Source: Fidelibacterota bacterium (GTDB lineage Bacteria > Fidelibacterota > UBA2242 > JAFGTP01). From it: a DNA stretch of 6,024 nucleotides. Of the stretch, positions 1 to 6,024 are shown piece after piece. Within the stretch, counting starts at the first letter, position 1; each line of letters begins with the position of its first letter. A program made the position numbers and the translations under genes. The stretch lies in assembly GCA_021734005.1 (NCBI GenBank), contig JAIPJV010000138.1, positions 1 to 6,024 of the forward strand, in the 5' to 3' direction. The notes below the pieces were generated by a model. It had not been told where the DNA came from and searched no databases. It saw only the letters and a list, made by a program, of their open reading frames with translations.

Positions 1-49
1 GGTGAGCAAAATACTGATGATCGCTTGCCCTTCCCCGAATATACATGTG
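1..49 (+). repeat. First copy of a 49-base in-gene repeat (two-cysteine tail segment)
   Basis: These bases match 1156-1204 at 47 of 49 positions. The two differences (bases 21 and 42, T here and C in the other copy) are third-codon changes that keep Asp and Tyr, so the encoded GEQNTDDRLPFPEYTC is identical. Similarity stops sharply after the Cys codon. Here it is followed by carbohydrate-binding-like domain 1. The repeat may extend upstream of the window. Confidence 0.9.
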
Positions 50-1521
50 GAGAACCGGCAACTACAGTAACCTTTCAGGTTAACATGTCGGCCCAGATTG
101 AGAATGGAAGCTTTGATCCGGCCAGCGATGTTGTTGGAGTGGCTGGTTCTTTTAATGGCTGGGGCGATCCTAGTGATGATCAACTAAGTGATACTGATGG
201 TGATTCAATCTATACTGCCACTGTTGAAGTTGATACTGGTACAATTGAATATAAATATCGTCTGAATAATGCCTGGGAAGTTGCTGAATCTATTTCCAAT
301 CGAACATATACAGTTGTTCCAGGAGCAAACGAAATACCAGTAGTCTGGTGGAATGACTTCAATCCCAATGCTGTTGTAGATGCTGAAATATATTTTTGGG
401 TTGATATGAGCATTCAGTTGATGAATGGTAATTTCATGCCTGATAATGGTGATATTGCAGTCGTTAGAGGAGCTCTTAATGATTGGTCTGGTGAAGATGA
501 TCAATTAACTGAAGATCCTGCTACTGAAGGATTATATACTTATTCCAAAGAAATGGACAGCCTTGCTCTGGGTGCTGGTCATGAATATAAATTTGTAATT
601 GTACCTGGTGATGATTCTGGCGATATGTGGGAAAGCATTGACAACCGGAGTTTCACTGTGCCTATGGATCATGATTACACAGATTCCGATGGTGATGGAT
701 ATGTAGAAGTTGCTCTTGATACTGTCTTTTTCAATAATGTTGGTATGGAAGACATCGTAACCCAGGATGTAACCACCTACTTTACAGTTGATATTAGTTC
801 TGCAATCAATGCTCTGGAAGCCGGTGAAGTACTTATCGACTCTCAGACAGATGCTGATACTATCAGTACTGTAGATGAAATTGATGCAGTTTACATCAAT
901 GGCCTCTTCGGTCAATGGTGGGACTGGGGTGCCGCACCTGAAGAATATAAGATGTATGATGATGGAACTCATGGCGATGAAACAGCCGGAGATGATATCT
1001 ATACAACTGATATTCTTTACACAGCCGGCCAATCCAAGGAAGTAACCTATAAATATGGAATCAACAGCCTTGATAATGAAGCTGGATTTGCAGAAAACAG
1101 AACTTTGACTATTGATGATGCGAATTCTACTTTTGATCCTGAAATCGACTGTTATGGTGAGCAAAATACTGATGACCGCTTGCCCTTCCCCGAATACACA
1201 TGTGACGGATCGGCACTTGACGAAGAAACAGCCGCAATTCCAGAAGACTACATGCTCTATGACAACTATCCTAATCCTTTCAACCCGACTACTACAATAA
1301 TGTTTGCTATGCCGCGTGCTGAAAAAGCCACTATTGAGATTTACAATGTACTCGGTCAGAGAGTCAGAACACTCTACTCCGGTAATCTCAAAGCCGGTGT
1401 CCATACAGTACGATGGGATGCCAGTGACAATAATGGCAATCAGGTCTCGGCTGGTGTCTATATTTACAGAATGTCTACACCCCATACTAATAAGACTAAG
1501 AAAATGATTCTGTTGAAATAA
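1..1521 (+). CDS. Secreted protein with three glycogen/starch-binding-like domains and a type IX secretion sorting domain (5' end missing)
   Basis: The frame is open from base 1, so 506 C-terminal codons are seen and the true start lies upstream; the TTG at 25 is not a credible start. Residues are counted from base 1. Three related beta-sandwich domains follow each other at about 21-124, 129-253 and 256-383. Each opens with an F.V(D/N)(M/I)S-type strand. Domain 1 carries VAGSFNGW, domain 2 VRGALNDW and domain 3 INGLFGQW, then an EYK(Y/F) or TYKY strand and an (E)NR..T(V/I) strand. This pattern resembles the CBM48/AMPK glycogen-binding and CBM20 families, so glycan binding is inferred, not shown. 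A two-cysteine segment (384-401) leads to the sorting domain at about 418-506, with YPNPFNPTTT, IEIYNVLGQ, GVYIYRM and terminal KKMILLK. In this family that domain directs export through the type IX system and surface attachment or release. No catalytic domain is visible. The protein is rich in D, T, Y and N. Confidence 0.85.
   Translation, partial: GEQNTDDRLPFPEYTCGEPATTVTFQVNMSAQIENGSFDPASDVVGVAGSFNGWGDPSDDQLSDTDGDSIYTATVEVDTGTIEYKYRLNNAWEVAESISNRTYTVVPGANEIPVVWWNDFNPNAVVDAEIYFWVDMSIQLMNGNFMPDNGDIAVVRGALNDWSGEDDQLTEDPATEGLYTYSKEMDSLALGAGHEYKFVIVPGDDSGDMWESIDNRSFTVPMDHDYTDSDGDGYVEVALDTVFFNNVGMEDIVTQDVTTYFTVDISSAINALEAGEVLIDSQTDADTISTVDEIDAVYINGLFGQWWDWGAAPEEYKMYDDGTHGDETAGDDIYTTDILYTAGQSKEVTYKYGINSLDNEAGFAENRTLTIDDANSTFDPEIDCYGEQNTDDRLPFPEYTCDGSALDEETAAIPEDYMLYDNYPNPFNPTTTIMFAMPRAEKATIEIYNVLGQRVRTLYSGNLKAGVHTVRWDASDNNGNQVSAGVYIYRMSTPHTNKTKKMILLK
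1156..1204 (+). repeat. Second copy of the 49-base in-gene repeat
   Basis: This copy lies exactly 1155 bases (385 codons) after the first one and keeps frame. It closes domain 3 and leads into the linker before the sorting domain. A Cys codon at 1150 and another at 1201 bracket the segment, which would allow a disulfide; that is inference. The spacing suggests a unit of three binding-like domains plus this tail, with at least one more unit upstream of the window. Confidence 0.9.
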
Positions 1522-1534
1522 TGACGGGTATTCA

Positions 1535-2944
1535 ATGGAAATTATAGAAAATAAGCGGGGTATATTTGAGGTATTTAAATATACCTCGCTTTTTCTTTTG
1601 GTAACATTCATGATTGCTTGCACTGGGACCGGGAGCAGTAAACAGGTTGATCAAAAAGGAAATGATCGCGAGCCTGTTGCCATCGTCGGCCAGGACACAA
1701 TCTCCTTATTCCAGTTCAAGGAATCCTATCAGACTGCAATTATGCGAACATCAGTAAATGATAATCTGGAAAATAGGAAGCATCATCTCTATAAGATGGC
1801 TGAGGGCTTTCTTATGGCTCAGGGAGCAAAGGAGCAAAATCTGGATACATTACCCCAGTTTCAGTATCGTAAAAATATGTTTGAAAGAAAGGCTATGCGG
1901 GAATATATGTTTGAAAATATTGGAACAGAGATTGAGATAGATGAATCTAAATTGAAAGAAGCCTTTCATCGCTCCCGACAGTCCCGACTTGTTCGCCATC
2001 TTTTCTCACGACGGAAAGAAGAAATCGATGGTATGTATCAACAATTGAAAAGCGGAAAAGCCAGTTTTCAGACTCTGGCTCAAAAATCATTTTCAGATTC
2101 AACCCTGCGGAAGAATGGTGGACTATTGGGATGGATAACCTGGGGGGATACTGGAATAAATTTTGAAAATGCTGTCTATAGTCTGGAAAGTGGTCAGATT
2201 TCAAAACCCTTTAAATCAATGTATGGCTGGCATATTGTAAAAGTTGAAAAGATCAATCGTGATATTCTTCCCACCAGCCAGGATTACAAACAATTTGCTG
2301 CTAAAAACCGAAAAAAATTGGAACGAATCTATCAAGAAGGCCAACTCTCAGAATATCTCAATAATTTTATGAAAGAGCAGGAACTTAATCTCAATATTCC
2401 TATTCTAAGATCAGTCTCACAAAAATTAAAACCGAGATTTAAACAATACTTTTTAGGTGAACAACAAAAATTGAATAAGCTACCTCCCCAAAATGTTGAG
2501 TCTCTGGCTCTGGAGCTCAAAGATATACTTGATGAAACTCTGGTGAGTTATAAGGATGGACAATGGACAGTTAGAGATTATTTGAGAAGGGTCCCGGAAC
2601 TGCCAGCTCAATTTATTCTTACAGATATTGAAAAAAGTGTTGCCCTGGCTTTGCGAAATGACCTACTGGCTGAGAAAGCCAGAAAAAATGGTCTTGATCA
2701 AAAACAGGAAGTTCAGGATCGAGTGCAACTGCGAAGCTATGAAATATTATCCCACTTGAAAAGTCAGCAGATAATGAATTCTATTCCCTATGAAAAACGC
2801 TTGAATTGGACAGAGGAGGACGCCCGGCTCTATCGGGTCCAACATTGGCGCCACAAAAAAAATCAATTTATTGAGCAAAAAAAGAAAAAAGTCCCGATTA
2901 CATTTCATTATAATAAATTAGAAAACTTATATTCTGAATCATAA
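1535..2944 (+). CDS. Parvulin-type peptidyl-prolyl cis-trans isomerase lipoprotein (PrsA/SurA-like folding factor)
   Basis: The 469-residue product begins with a lipoprotein signal: basic residues to K15, a hydrophobic stretch at about 18-28 and a lipobox-like MIAC with Cys29 as the lipidation site (Met at -3 is less common than Leu). An A-V-G-x-x-I-type N-terminal segment (49-56) and helical region precede a parvulin rotamase domain at about 151-240. That domain shows the family landmarks VRHLF (H155), LKSGKASFQTLA, NGGLLGW..WG, ENAVYSLESGQIS and YGWHIVKV (H233). The 240-469 part is charged, probably helical, and resembles the chaperone arms of such proteins. The family catalyses prolyl isomerisation and assists folding of exported proteins in the periplasm. 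ATG 1535 is 13 bases after the upstream stop. It is chosen because no other in-frame start before TTG 1598 or ATG 1610 keeps the signal. No good Shine-Dalgarno is seen, and the upstream gene's terminator lies inside codons 7-22. The client is unknown; the secreted neighbour is one guess. Confidence 0.88.
   Translation: MEIIENKRGIFEVFKYTSLFLLVTFMIACTGTGSSKQVDQKGNDREPVAIVGQDTISLFQFKESYQTAIMRTSVNDNLENRKHHLYKMAEGFLMAQGAKEQNLDTLPQFQYRKNMFERKAMREYMFENIGTEIEIDESKLKEAFHRSRQSRLVRHLFSRRKEEIDGMYQQLKSGKASFQTLAQKSFSDSTLRKNGGLLGWITWGDTGINFENAVYSLESGQISKPFKSMYGWHIVKVEKINRDILPTSQDYKQFAAKNRKKLERIYQEGQLSEYLNNFMKEQELNLNIPILRSVSQKLKPRFKQYFLGEQQKLNKLPPQNVESLALELKDILDETLVSYKDGQWTVRDYLRRVPELPAQFILTDIEKSVALALRNDLLAEKARKNGLDQKQEVQDRVQLRSYEILSHLKSQQIMNSIPYEKRLNWTEEDARLYRVQHWRHKKNQFIEQKKKKVPITFHYNKLENLYSES
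1553..1599 (+). terminator. Intrinsic terminator of the secreted-protein gene, embedded in the next CDS
   Basis: The left arm AAGCGGGGTATATTT (1553-1567) pairs with AAATATACCTCGCTT (1577-1591). This gives 15 consecutive pairs with a single G-T wobble and a 9-base loop. The stem runs straight into a T-tract, TTTTTCTTTT (1590-1599). It starts 32 bases after the stop codon at 1519-1521, the usual place for a Rho-independent terminator. It lies wholly inside the first 22 codons of the lipoprotein gene that starts at 1535. The wobble and the long arms argue for a selected structure rather than chance. Termination efficiency cannot be judged from sequence. Confidence 0.8.
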
Positions 2945-2966
2945 TCTGATTAAAAATAAACTAAAC

Positions 2967-2973
2967 AGGAGGG
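2967..2973 (+). promoter_or_regulatory. Strong ribosome binding site of the symporter gene
   Basis: AGGAGGG lies 7 bases before ATG 2981, a near-ideal Shine-Dalgarno that fixes the start. It is the only strong one in the window; the flanking genes have weak or no such sites, so the symporter may be translated more than its neighbours. The rest of the 36-base gap (2945-2980) is A-rich and shows no terminator. Confidence 0.85.
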
Positions 2974-2980
2974 CATCTAA

Positions 2981-4801
2981 ATGAGTCCAATTGATTTTAT
3001 AATCATCATTGTTTACATGATCGGTATGGTTATCCTTGGAAGTTGGTTTCAGAAAAAAGCTTCGGAAGGAATCGATTCCTATTTTTTGGGTAATCGAGAA
3101 TTACCCTGGTGGGCTCTTGGTGCATCCGGAATGTCCTCCAATCTTGATATCAGTGGCACTATGATAATTGTTGCTCTCGTTTACGCGCTGGGTGCTCGGG
3201 GGTTTTATATTGAAATTCGGGGAGGTGTTACTCTTGTAATGGCTTTTCTTATGATTGTGATAGGCAAATGGAGCCGTCGGGCTGGCGTTATGACCCTGGC
3301 TGAATGGATGAAAATCCGTTTCGGAGACAAAAAACAGGGACATATTGCCCGTCAAATTACCGCAGTGACCTCTATTCTAATGACGATCGCTATGGTTACC
3401 TACTTTGCCATTGGTGGGGGTAAATTTTTGGGCAGTTTTTTGGGAATACCCGCTTTTTTGGGTCTGCCTTCCCATTTTTGGGCAGCAACAATTTTGATTT
3501 TTCTAGCTATGATCTACACAGTCGCTTCCGGTTTGCATGGTGTCATCTGGACAGATGTATTTCAAGGCTTTTTGATTTTTGCTCTCATCGTTTATATTGT
3601 GATTCGTGCTATGGGCATTGATCTGCCTCAGGAATTTGCAGTTTCTCTTCCGGTCAAAGACTCGGCTGGTGGTGGATTTGAAACTATAAAAACTACATTT
3701 AAGCAATGGACCAGTATCTTACCGAAATTTAGACTCGGCCTTGATCCCAGCACTACTTATTCCAAATATAACTTGTTTGGCGTGGCTGTCATGTTCTATC
3801 TCTTCAAGGTTATTTTAGAAGGTATGGGCGGAACCGGCCAATATATGATTCAGCGTTATTTTGCTGCTAATTCTGACCGTGATGCCGGACTATTATCCAG
3901 TTTTTGGATTTTTTTACTCTCCTTCCGCTGGCCCTTAATTGCCGGTCTGGCTGTCTGGGGTGTTTCTTTAACTGGAACAATCACTGATCCGGAAATGGTT
4001 TTACCTGCTGTTGTTCACACCCTTCCTGTTGGCATAAAAGGCTTCATGGTCGCCTGCTTAATGGCGGCAGCAATGTCAACTTTCGATTCCACAGTTAACG
4101 CTGGAGCAGCCTACTGGGTCAAGGATATCTATCTGGAATACATTAATCCGAAAGCCAGTGAGGACAAAAAAATCCTCCACAGTCGTGGTGCTTCGATCGT
4201 TATTGTTGTCACCGGACTGCTAATGACCCTTTTAATTCGTAATATTAATGATATCTGGGGCTGGATCACAATGAGTATCGGAGCCGGACTTCTCATTCCC
4301 CAATTGATCCGCTGGTACTGGTGGCGCTTAAATGGATACGGCTATGCCATCGGTATGGCAGCAGGAACCCTATCTGCCATTATCTGGAAAATATTTGCTC
4401 CCGAAGGTGCTCGGGAATACAATGCCTTTATTCTCTCTACTTCAATTTCGTTCGTAGGCACAATTGTTGGCACATTATTAACCAAGCCAACTGATGAAAA
4501 AGTGCTTACCGAATTCTATAAAAGAACCCGGCCGTTTGGATTCTGGCATCATATTCGGGAAAAATTTTCCAGCAAATTCCAGGATGAAGTTGCCCGGGAA
4601 AATCGGCGCGATATATTTTCCCTCATCATTGCAGTACCCTGGCAACTGTGTCTATTTATGATGTGGATGATGCTGGTTATGAAAAGATGGGATTTGTTCT
4701 TTCCTTTGTTAATAATTACCGTTATTTTAAGCACAATTTTATATTTTAGCTGGTATCGCCATCTATCAACAGAAGTGGATACTAGTCAAGAGAAAGTATG
4801 A
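2981..4801 (+). CDS. Sodium:solute symporter, SSF/SSS family
   Basis: The 606-residue integral inner-membrane protein has about 13 to 15 hydrophobic segments, starting at residues 4-21. The family has the LeuT fold and couples inward Na+ flow to uptake of sugars, amino acids, carboxylates or similar solutes. Landmarks: SYFLGNRELPWWALGASGMSS (33-53) after helix 1, WTDVFQG (190-196, D192 matching the conserved Asp of Vibrio SGLT), GMGGTGQYMIQRYFAA (281-296) and AAAMSTFDS (362-370), where S366/T367 sit at the usual Na2-site positions. IRWYWWRLNGYGYAIGM (443-459) is typical of one SSF branch. A loop at 212-262 separates two helices. A C-terminal extension holds a charged stretch (502-544) and two more hydrophobic segments (546-567, 571-590), so the protein is longer than the roughly 500-residue core. 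The stop overlaps the regulator start. A sugar-like substrate is inferred only from the TrmB neighbour. Confidence 0.93.
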   Translation: MSPIDFIIIIVYMIGMVILGSWFQKKASEGIDSYFLGNRELPWWALGASGMSSNLDISGTMIIVALVYALGARGFYIEIRGGVTLVMAFLMIVIGKWSRRAGVMTLAEWMKIRFGDKKQGHIARQITAVTSILMTIAMVTYFAIGGGKFLGSFLGIPAFLGLPSHFWAATILIFLAMIYTVASGLHGVIWTDVFQGFLIFALIVYIVIRAMGIDLPQEFAVSLPVKDSAGGGFETIKTTFKQWTSILPKFRLGLDPSTTYSKYNLFGVAVMFYLFKVILEGMGGTGQYMIQRYFAANSDRDAGLLSSFWIFLLSFRWPLIAGLAVWGVSLTGTITDPEMVLPAVVHTLPVGIKGFMVACLMAAAMSTFDSTVNAGAAYWVKDIYLEYINPKASEDKKILHSRGASIVIVVTGLLMTLLIRNINDIWGWITMSIGAGLLIPQLIRWYWWRLNGYGYAIGMAAGTLSAIIWKIFAPEGAREYNAFILSTSISFVGTIVGTLLTKPTDEKVLTEFYKRTRPFGFWHHIREKFSSKFQDEVARENRRDIFSLIIAVPWQLCLFMMWMMLVMKRWDLFFPLLIITVILSTILYFSWYRHLSTEVDTSQEKV

Positions 4802-5643
4802 ATAAAGCAGGTAAAAATATGAGTGTAATTTCTGAAGACCTAATCAACAAATTGAACCAAATGGGCTTTACCAATTATGAAGCCAAAGCCTATCTTGCAT
4901 TGGTAAAAAATAATCCGGCCACAGGTTATGAAATCAGTAATGTTGCCCACGTTCCCCGTTCTGTAATTTACTCAACTCTGCGAAAACTCGAATCCCGCGG
5001 TTATGTAACCTCAGTTCATGAAAAACCCCGCCGCTACATTCCCCTTTCTCCCAAACAACTTCTTTCCAGAATGGAATCCGATTTCACCGAAAAAATGAGC
5101 ATGCTCAGAGAAGAACTGATGGATTTTGTCGAGATGCCGGACACTGAAGGTTTCTGGAATATTCGCGGCTATGACAATATGCTCCAGATTTGCCGCTCCA
5201 ATATTCAGGAGGCAGAAGAACTGGTCTGTATTTCCGGCTGGAAAAGAGAAATCGATGAACTCAAAGAGGATCTGCTTCAGGCTAAGGCTCGAGGAGTTGA
5301 GATCATTATCTTCTCCTTTAATGACATCGAAGATGATTACGGCCGCGTCTATTCCTATGGAATTGAAGAGGAAAAATTGCGCAAGATCTGGAAACCGAAA
5401 CTGATCGTTGTTGCTGATTCCGAAGAATTGATCATGGGTTCCGCCATGAAAGAGGAAACCCAGCAGGCCATCTGGACGGAAAACCGGGCTGTCCTCAATA
5501 TCGCTCTTAATTATATCATTCTCGATATTACTCTGTATGGGCAGCGCTACGATGTTGACATCAGTGAAAGTGTGATGAAACTGATGACCGAAAGAATTGA
5601 TCACCTTGATGATCTGCTCAAAGAGAAGATAGAAAAGGAATAA
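4798..5643 (+). CDS. TrmB-family transcriptional regulator
   Basis: The 281-residue cytoplasmic regulator has a winged helix-turn-helix at about 14-82. It shows the TrmB hallmark GFTNYEAKAYLALVKN, a recognition helix around VPRSVIYSTLRKLESRGYV and a wing ending in RRYIPLSP. A coiled region (about 85-112) follows, then a ligand-sensing-type domain at about 119-250. This contains RGYDNMLQICRSNIQEAEE, a strand-helix unit ending in AKARGVEIIIFSF, and KLIVVADSEELIMGS with AIWTENRAVLNIALNYI. Known TrmB proteins, best studied in archaea, bind sugars and control sugar transporter genes; the ligand here is unknown. Its ATG overlaps the symporter TGA as ATGA, which points to translational coupling. An alternative start at ATG 4819 (residue 8) has AGG 7 bases upstream and fits the usual family N-terminus equally well. 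Control of the symporter or of gene 5 is inference. Confidence 0.9.
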   Translation: MNKAGKNMSVISEDLINKLNQMGFTNYEAKAYLALVKNNPATGYEISNVAHVPRSVIYSTLRKLESRGYVTSVHEKPRRYIPLSPKQLLSRMESDFTEKMSMLREELMDFVEMPDTEGFWNIRGYDNMLQICRSNIQEAEELVCISGWKREIDELKEDLLQAKARGVEIIIFSFNDIEDDYGRVYSYGIEEEKLRKIWKPKLIVVADSEELIMGSAMKEETQQAIWTENRAVLNIALNYIILDITLYGQRYDVDISESVMKLMTERIDHLDDLLKEKIEKE

Positions 5644-5662
5644 AATTCTTTCAGGCCTTCTT

Positions 5663-5714
5663 GAGAATGGTTTAAAGCTCTTCGGTTTTTTGGGAGAATG
5701 GTAAAAGTTTTCGG
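5663..5714 (+). repeat. Imperfect tandem direct repeat downstream of the regulator gene
   Basis: Copy 1 (5663-5685) and copy 2 (5694-5714) share GAGAATGGT, then an A-rich AAAG core and TTCGG, with a period of 31 bases. They begin 20 bases after the stop of the TrmB gene. The 8-base spacer contains a T-run, but no hairpin precedes it, so I do not call a terminator. The pair could be protein binding sites or remnants of a small duplication. Confidence 0.6.
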
Positions 5715-5717
5715 GCT

Positions 5718-5736
5718 AAATCAACATAATTGGTTT
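5718..5736 (+). promoter_or_regulatory. Inverted repeat, possible operator
   Basis: AAATCAA (5718-5724) and TTGGTTT (5730-5736) pair over 7 positions, with one T-G pair, around the 5-base loop CATAA. No T-tract follows, so it is not a terminator. It sits between the direct repeat and the second inverted repeat. An operator role is a guess; in AT-rich DNA a repeat this short can arise by chance. Confidence 0.3.
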
Positions 5737-5764
5737 GTTACAATAATTCTCTGAATGCAAGCTT

Positions 5765-5787
5765 CTATAAAGGTTTTTATTTTATAG
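5765..5787 (+). promoter_or_regulatory. Perfect 7-base inverted repeat, possible operator upstream of gene 5
   Basis: CTATAAA (5765-5771) and TTTATAG (5781-5787) are exact reverse complements with a 9-base spacer, so half-site centres are 16 bases apart. It lies about 95 bases before ATG 5882, within range for control of that gene. The TATA-rich arms could also be part of a promoter -10 region, but no convincing -35 partner was found. Confidence 0.35.
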
Positions 5788-5881
5788 TGAACGGCCTATG
5801 AATTAAAGGCAAAAAATAATAAAATCCGATTCCTAAATAAACAGGGAACATCAAAAAAATTAATCAACGGATATAACAAAA

Positions 5882-6024
5882 ATGGCGCTTACTAAAGTCG
5901 ATCTGTCAAAAAATTGGACCATAGCTTACTATTTTCGGGATAATGGTAGGGGAGAGCAGGATGCTCCAAATAAAGTGATGGAGGATCGTGTGCTTCCTGA
6001 ATTCTGGTTCGACCTGCCACCTTT
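5882..6024 (+). CDS. Unrecognised protein, N-terminal 47 codons only (runs off the window)
   Basis: The frame opens after a TAA at 5861-5863, and ATG 5882 is its first start codon; it then stays open to the window end. The product begins MALTKVDLSKNWTIAYYF and continues with a charged stretch and EFWFDLPP. There is no signal peptide and no strong Shine-Dalgarno; ACGG at 5867-5870 is a weak, rather distant candidate. A DLS.NW opening is seen in N-terminal beta-sandwich domains of family 2 glycoside hydrolases such as beta-mannosidases. That would fit the symporter and TrmB neighbours, but the similarity is too short to name a function. An open frame of this length in AT-rich DNA is suggestive rather than conclusive. 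Confidence 0.5.
   Translation, partial: MALTKVDLSKNWTIAYYFRDNGRGEQDAPNKVMEDRVLPEFWFDLPP

Noticed and set aside
25..27. TTG as the start of the first gene
   Set aside because: The frame is open to base 1, and the residues before the TTG are part of a segment repeated inside the protein, so the gene clearly extends upstream.
532..1623. Long open frame (363 codons) on the minus strand, opposite the secreted-protein gene
   Set aside because: Its product is an Ile/Ser/Val/Cys-rich string with no recognisable domain. It is explained by the codon use of the opposite Asp/Thr/Tyr-rich protein, and the + strand frame carries clear family motifs.
2876..2890. A-AAA-AAG slippery heptamer in phase near the end of the isomerase gene
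   Set aside because: A -1 shift there would only replace the last residues by about ten others before a stop. No stimulatory stem-loop is evident, and A-runs encoding Lys are expected in this composition.
2937..2951. AATCA/TGATT inverted repeat over the isomerase stop codon
   Set aside because: The stem is only 5 bp and is followed by A residues rather than T, so it is not a terminator; it is likely chance.
3415..3482. Possible G-quadruplex from spaced G-runs
   Set aside because: The loops between G-runs are about 9 to 17 bases and T-rich, too long for a confident quadruplex call.
5011..5604. Open frame of 197 codons on the minus strand opposite the TrmB gene
   Set aside because: The + strand frame is an evident TrmB protein. 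The minus frame shows no family features and looks like its mirror.
5644..5700. Terminator for the symporter-regulator operon at the T-run 5686-5691
   Set aside because: No stem of useful length precedes the T-run; the AGGCCT palindrome upstream has no loop and does not lead into it.

Overview
The window looks like a piece of an AT-rich genome from the FCB group of bacteria (Neomarinimicrobiota, Calditrichota, KSB1 or a similar lineage). The main evidence is the first gene. It ends in a Por-type (type IX) secretion sorting domain with the hallmark YPNPFNPTTT, ..YNVLGQ.V.TL, GVYIYRM and KKMILLK elements. A phylum assignment beyond this is inference.

Layout: five genes, all on the + strand, packed closely. 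(1) 1-1521 is the 3' part of a secreted multidomain protein with three glycogen/starch-binding-like beta-sandwich domains and the sorting domain; its start lies outside the window. (2) 1535-2944 is a lipoprotein with a parvulin-type peptidyl-prolyl isomerase domain, probably an envelope folding factor. (3) 2981-4801 is a sodium:solute symporter (SSF/SSS family) of 606 residues behind a strong ribosome binding site. (4) 4798-5643 is a TrmB-family sugar-sensing-type regulator whose start overlaps the symporter stop by ATGA. (5) 5882-6024 is the first 47 codons of an unrecognised protein that runs off the window. The 238-base gap before gene 5 is the only notable non-coding stretch. It holds an imperfect tandem repeat and two inverted repeats that could be operator sites.

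Functionally, the symporter and TrmB-type regulator form a likely translationally coupled uptake-and-sensing pair, presumably for a carbohydrate or related small solute. The secreted protein with carbohydrate-binding-like domains fits a polysaccharide or sugar theme, but the substrate cannot be read from the sequence. The isomerase lipoprotein may serve general outer-envelope folding.

The most unusual point is a very good intrinsic terminator (15-bp stem followed by a T-tract) for gene 1. It lies entirely inside the beginning of the lipoprotein gene, so the same bases encode the signal peptide. A second point is a 49-base near-identical repeat 1155 bases apart, which implies that gene 1 is built from long repeated multidomain units continuing upstream. 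I found no RNA genes, mobile elements or CRISPR arrays. Apart from these points the window looks like ordinary FCB-type gene content.
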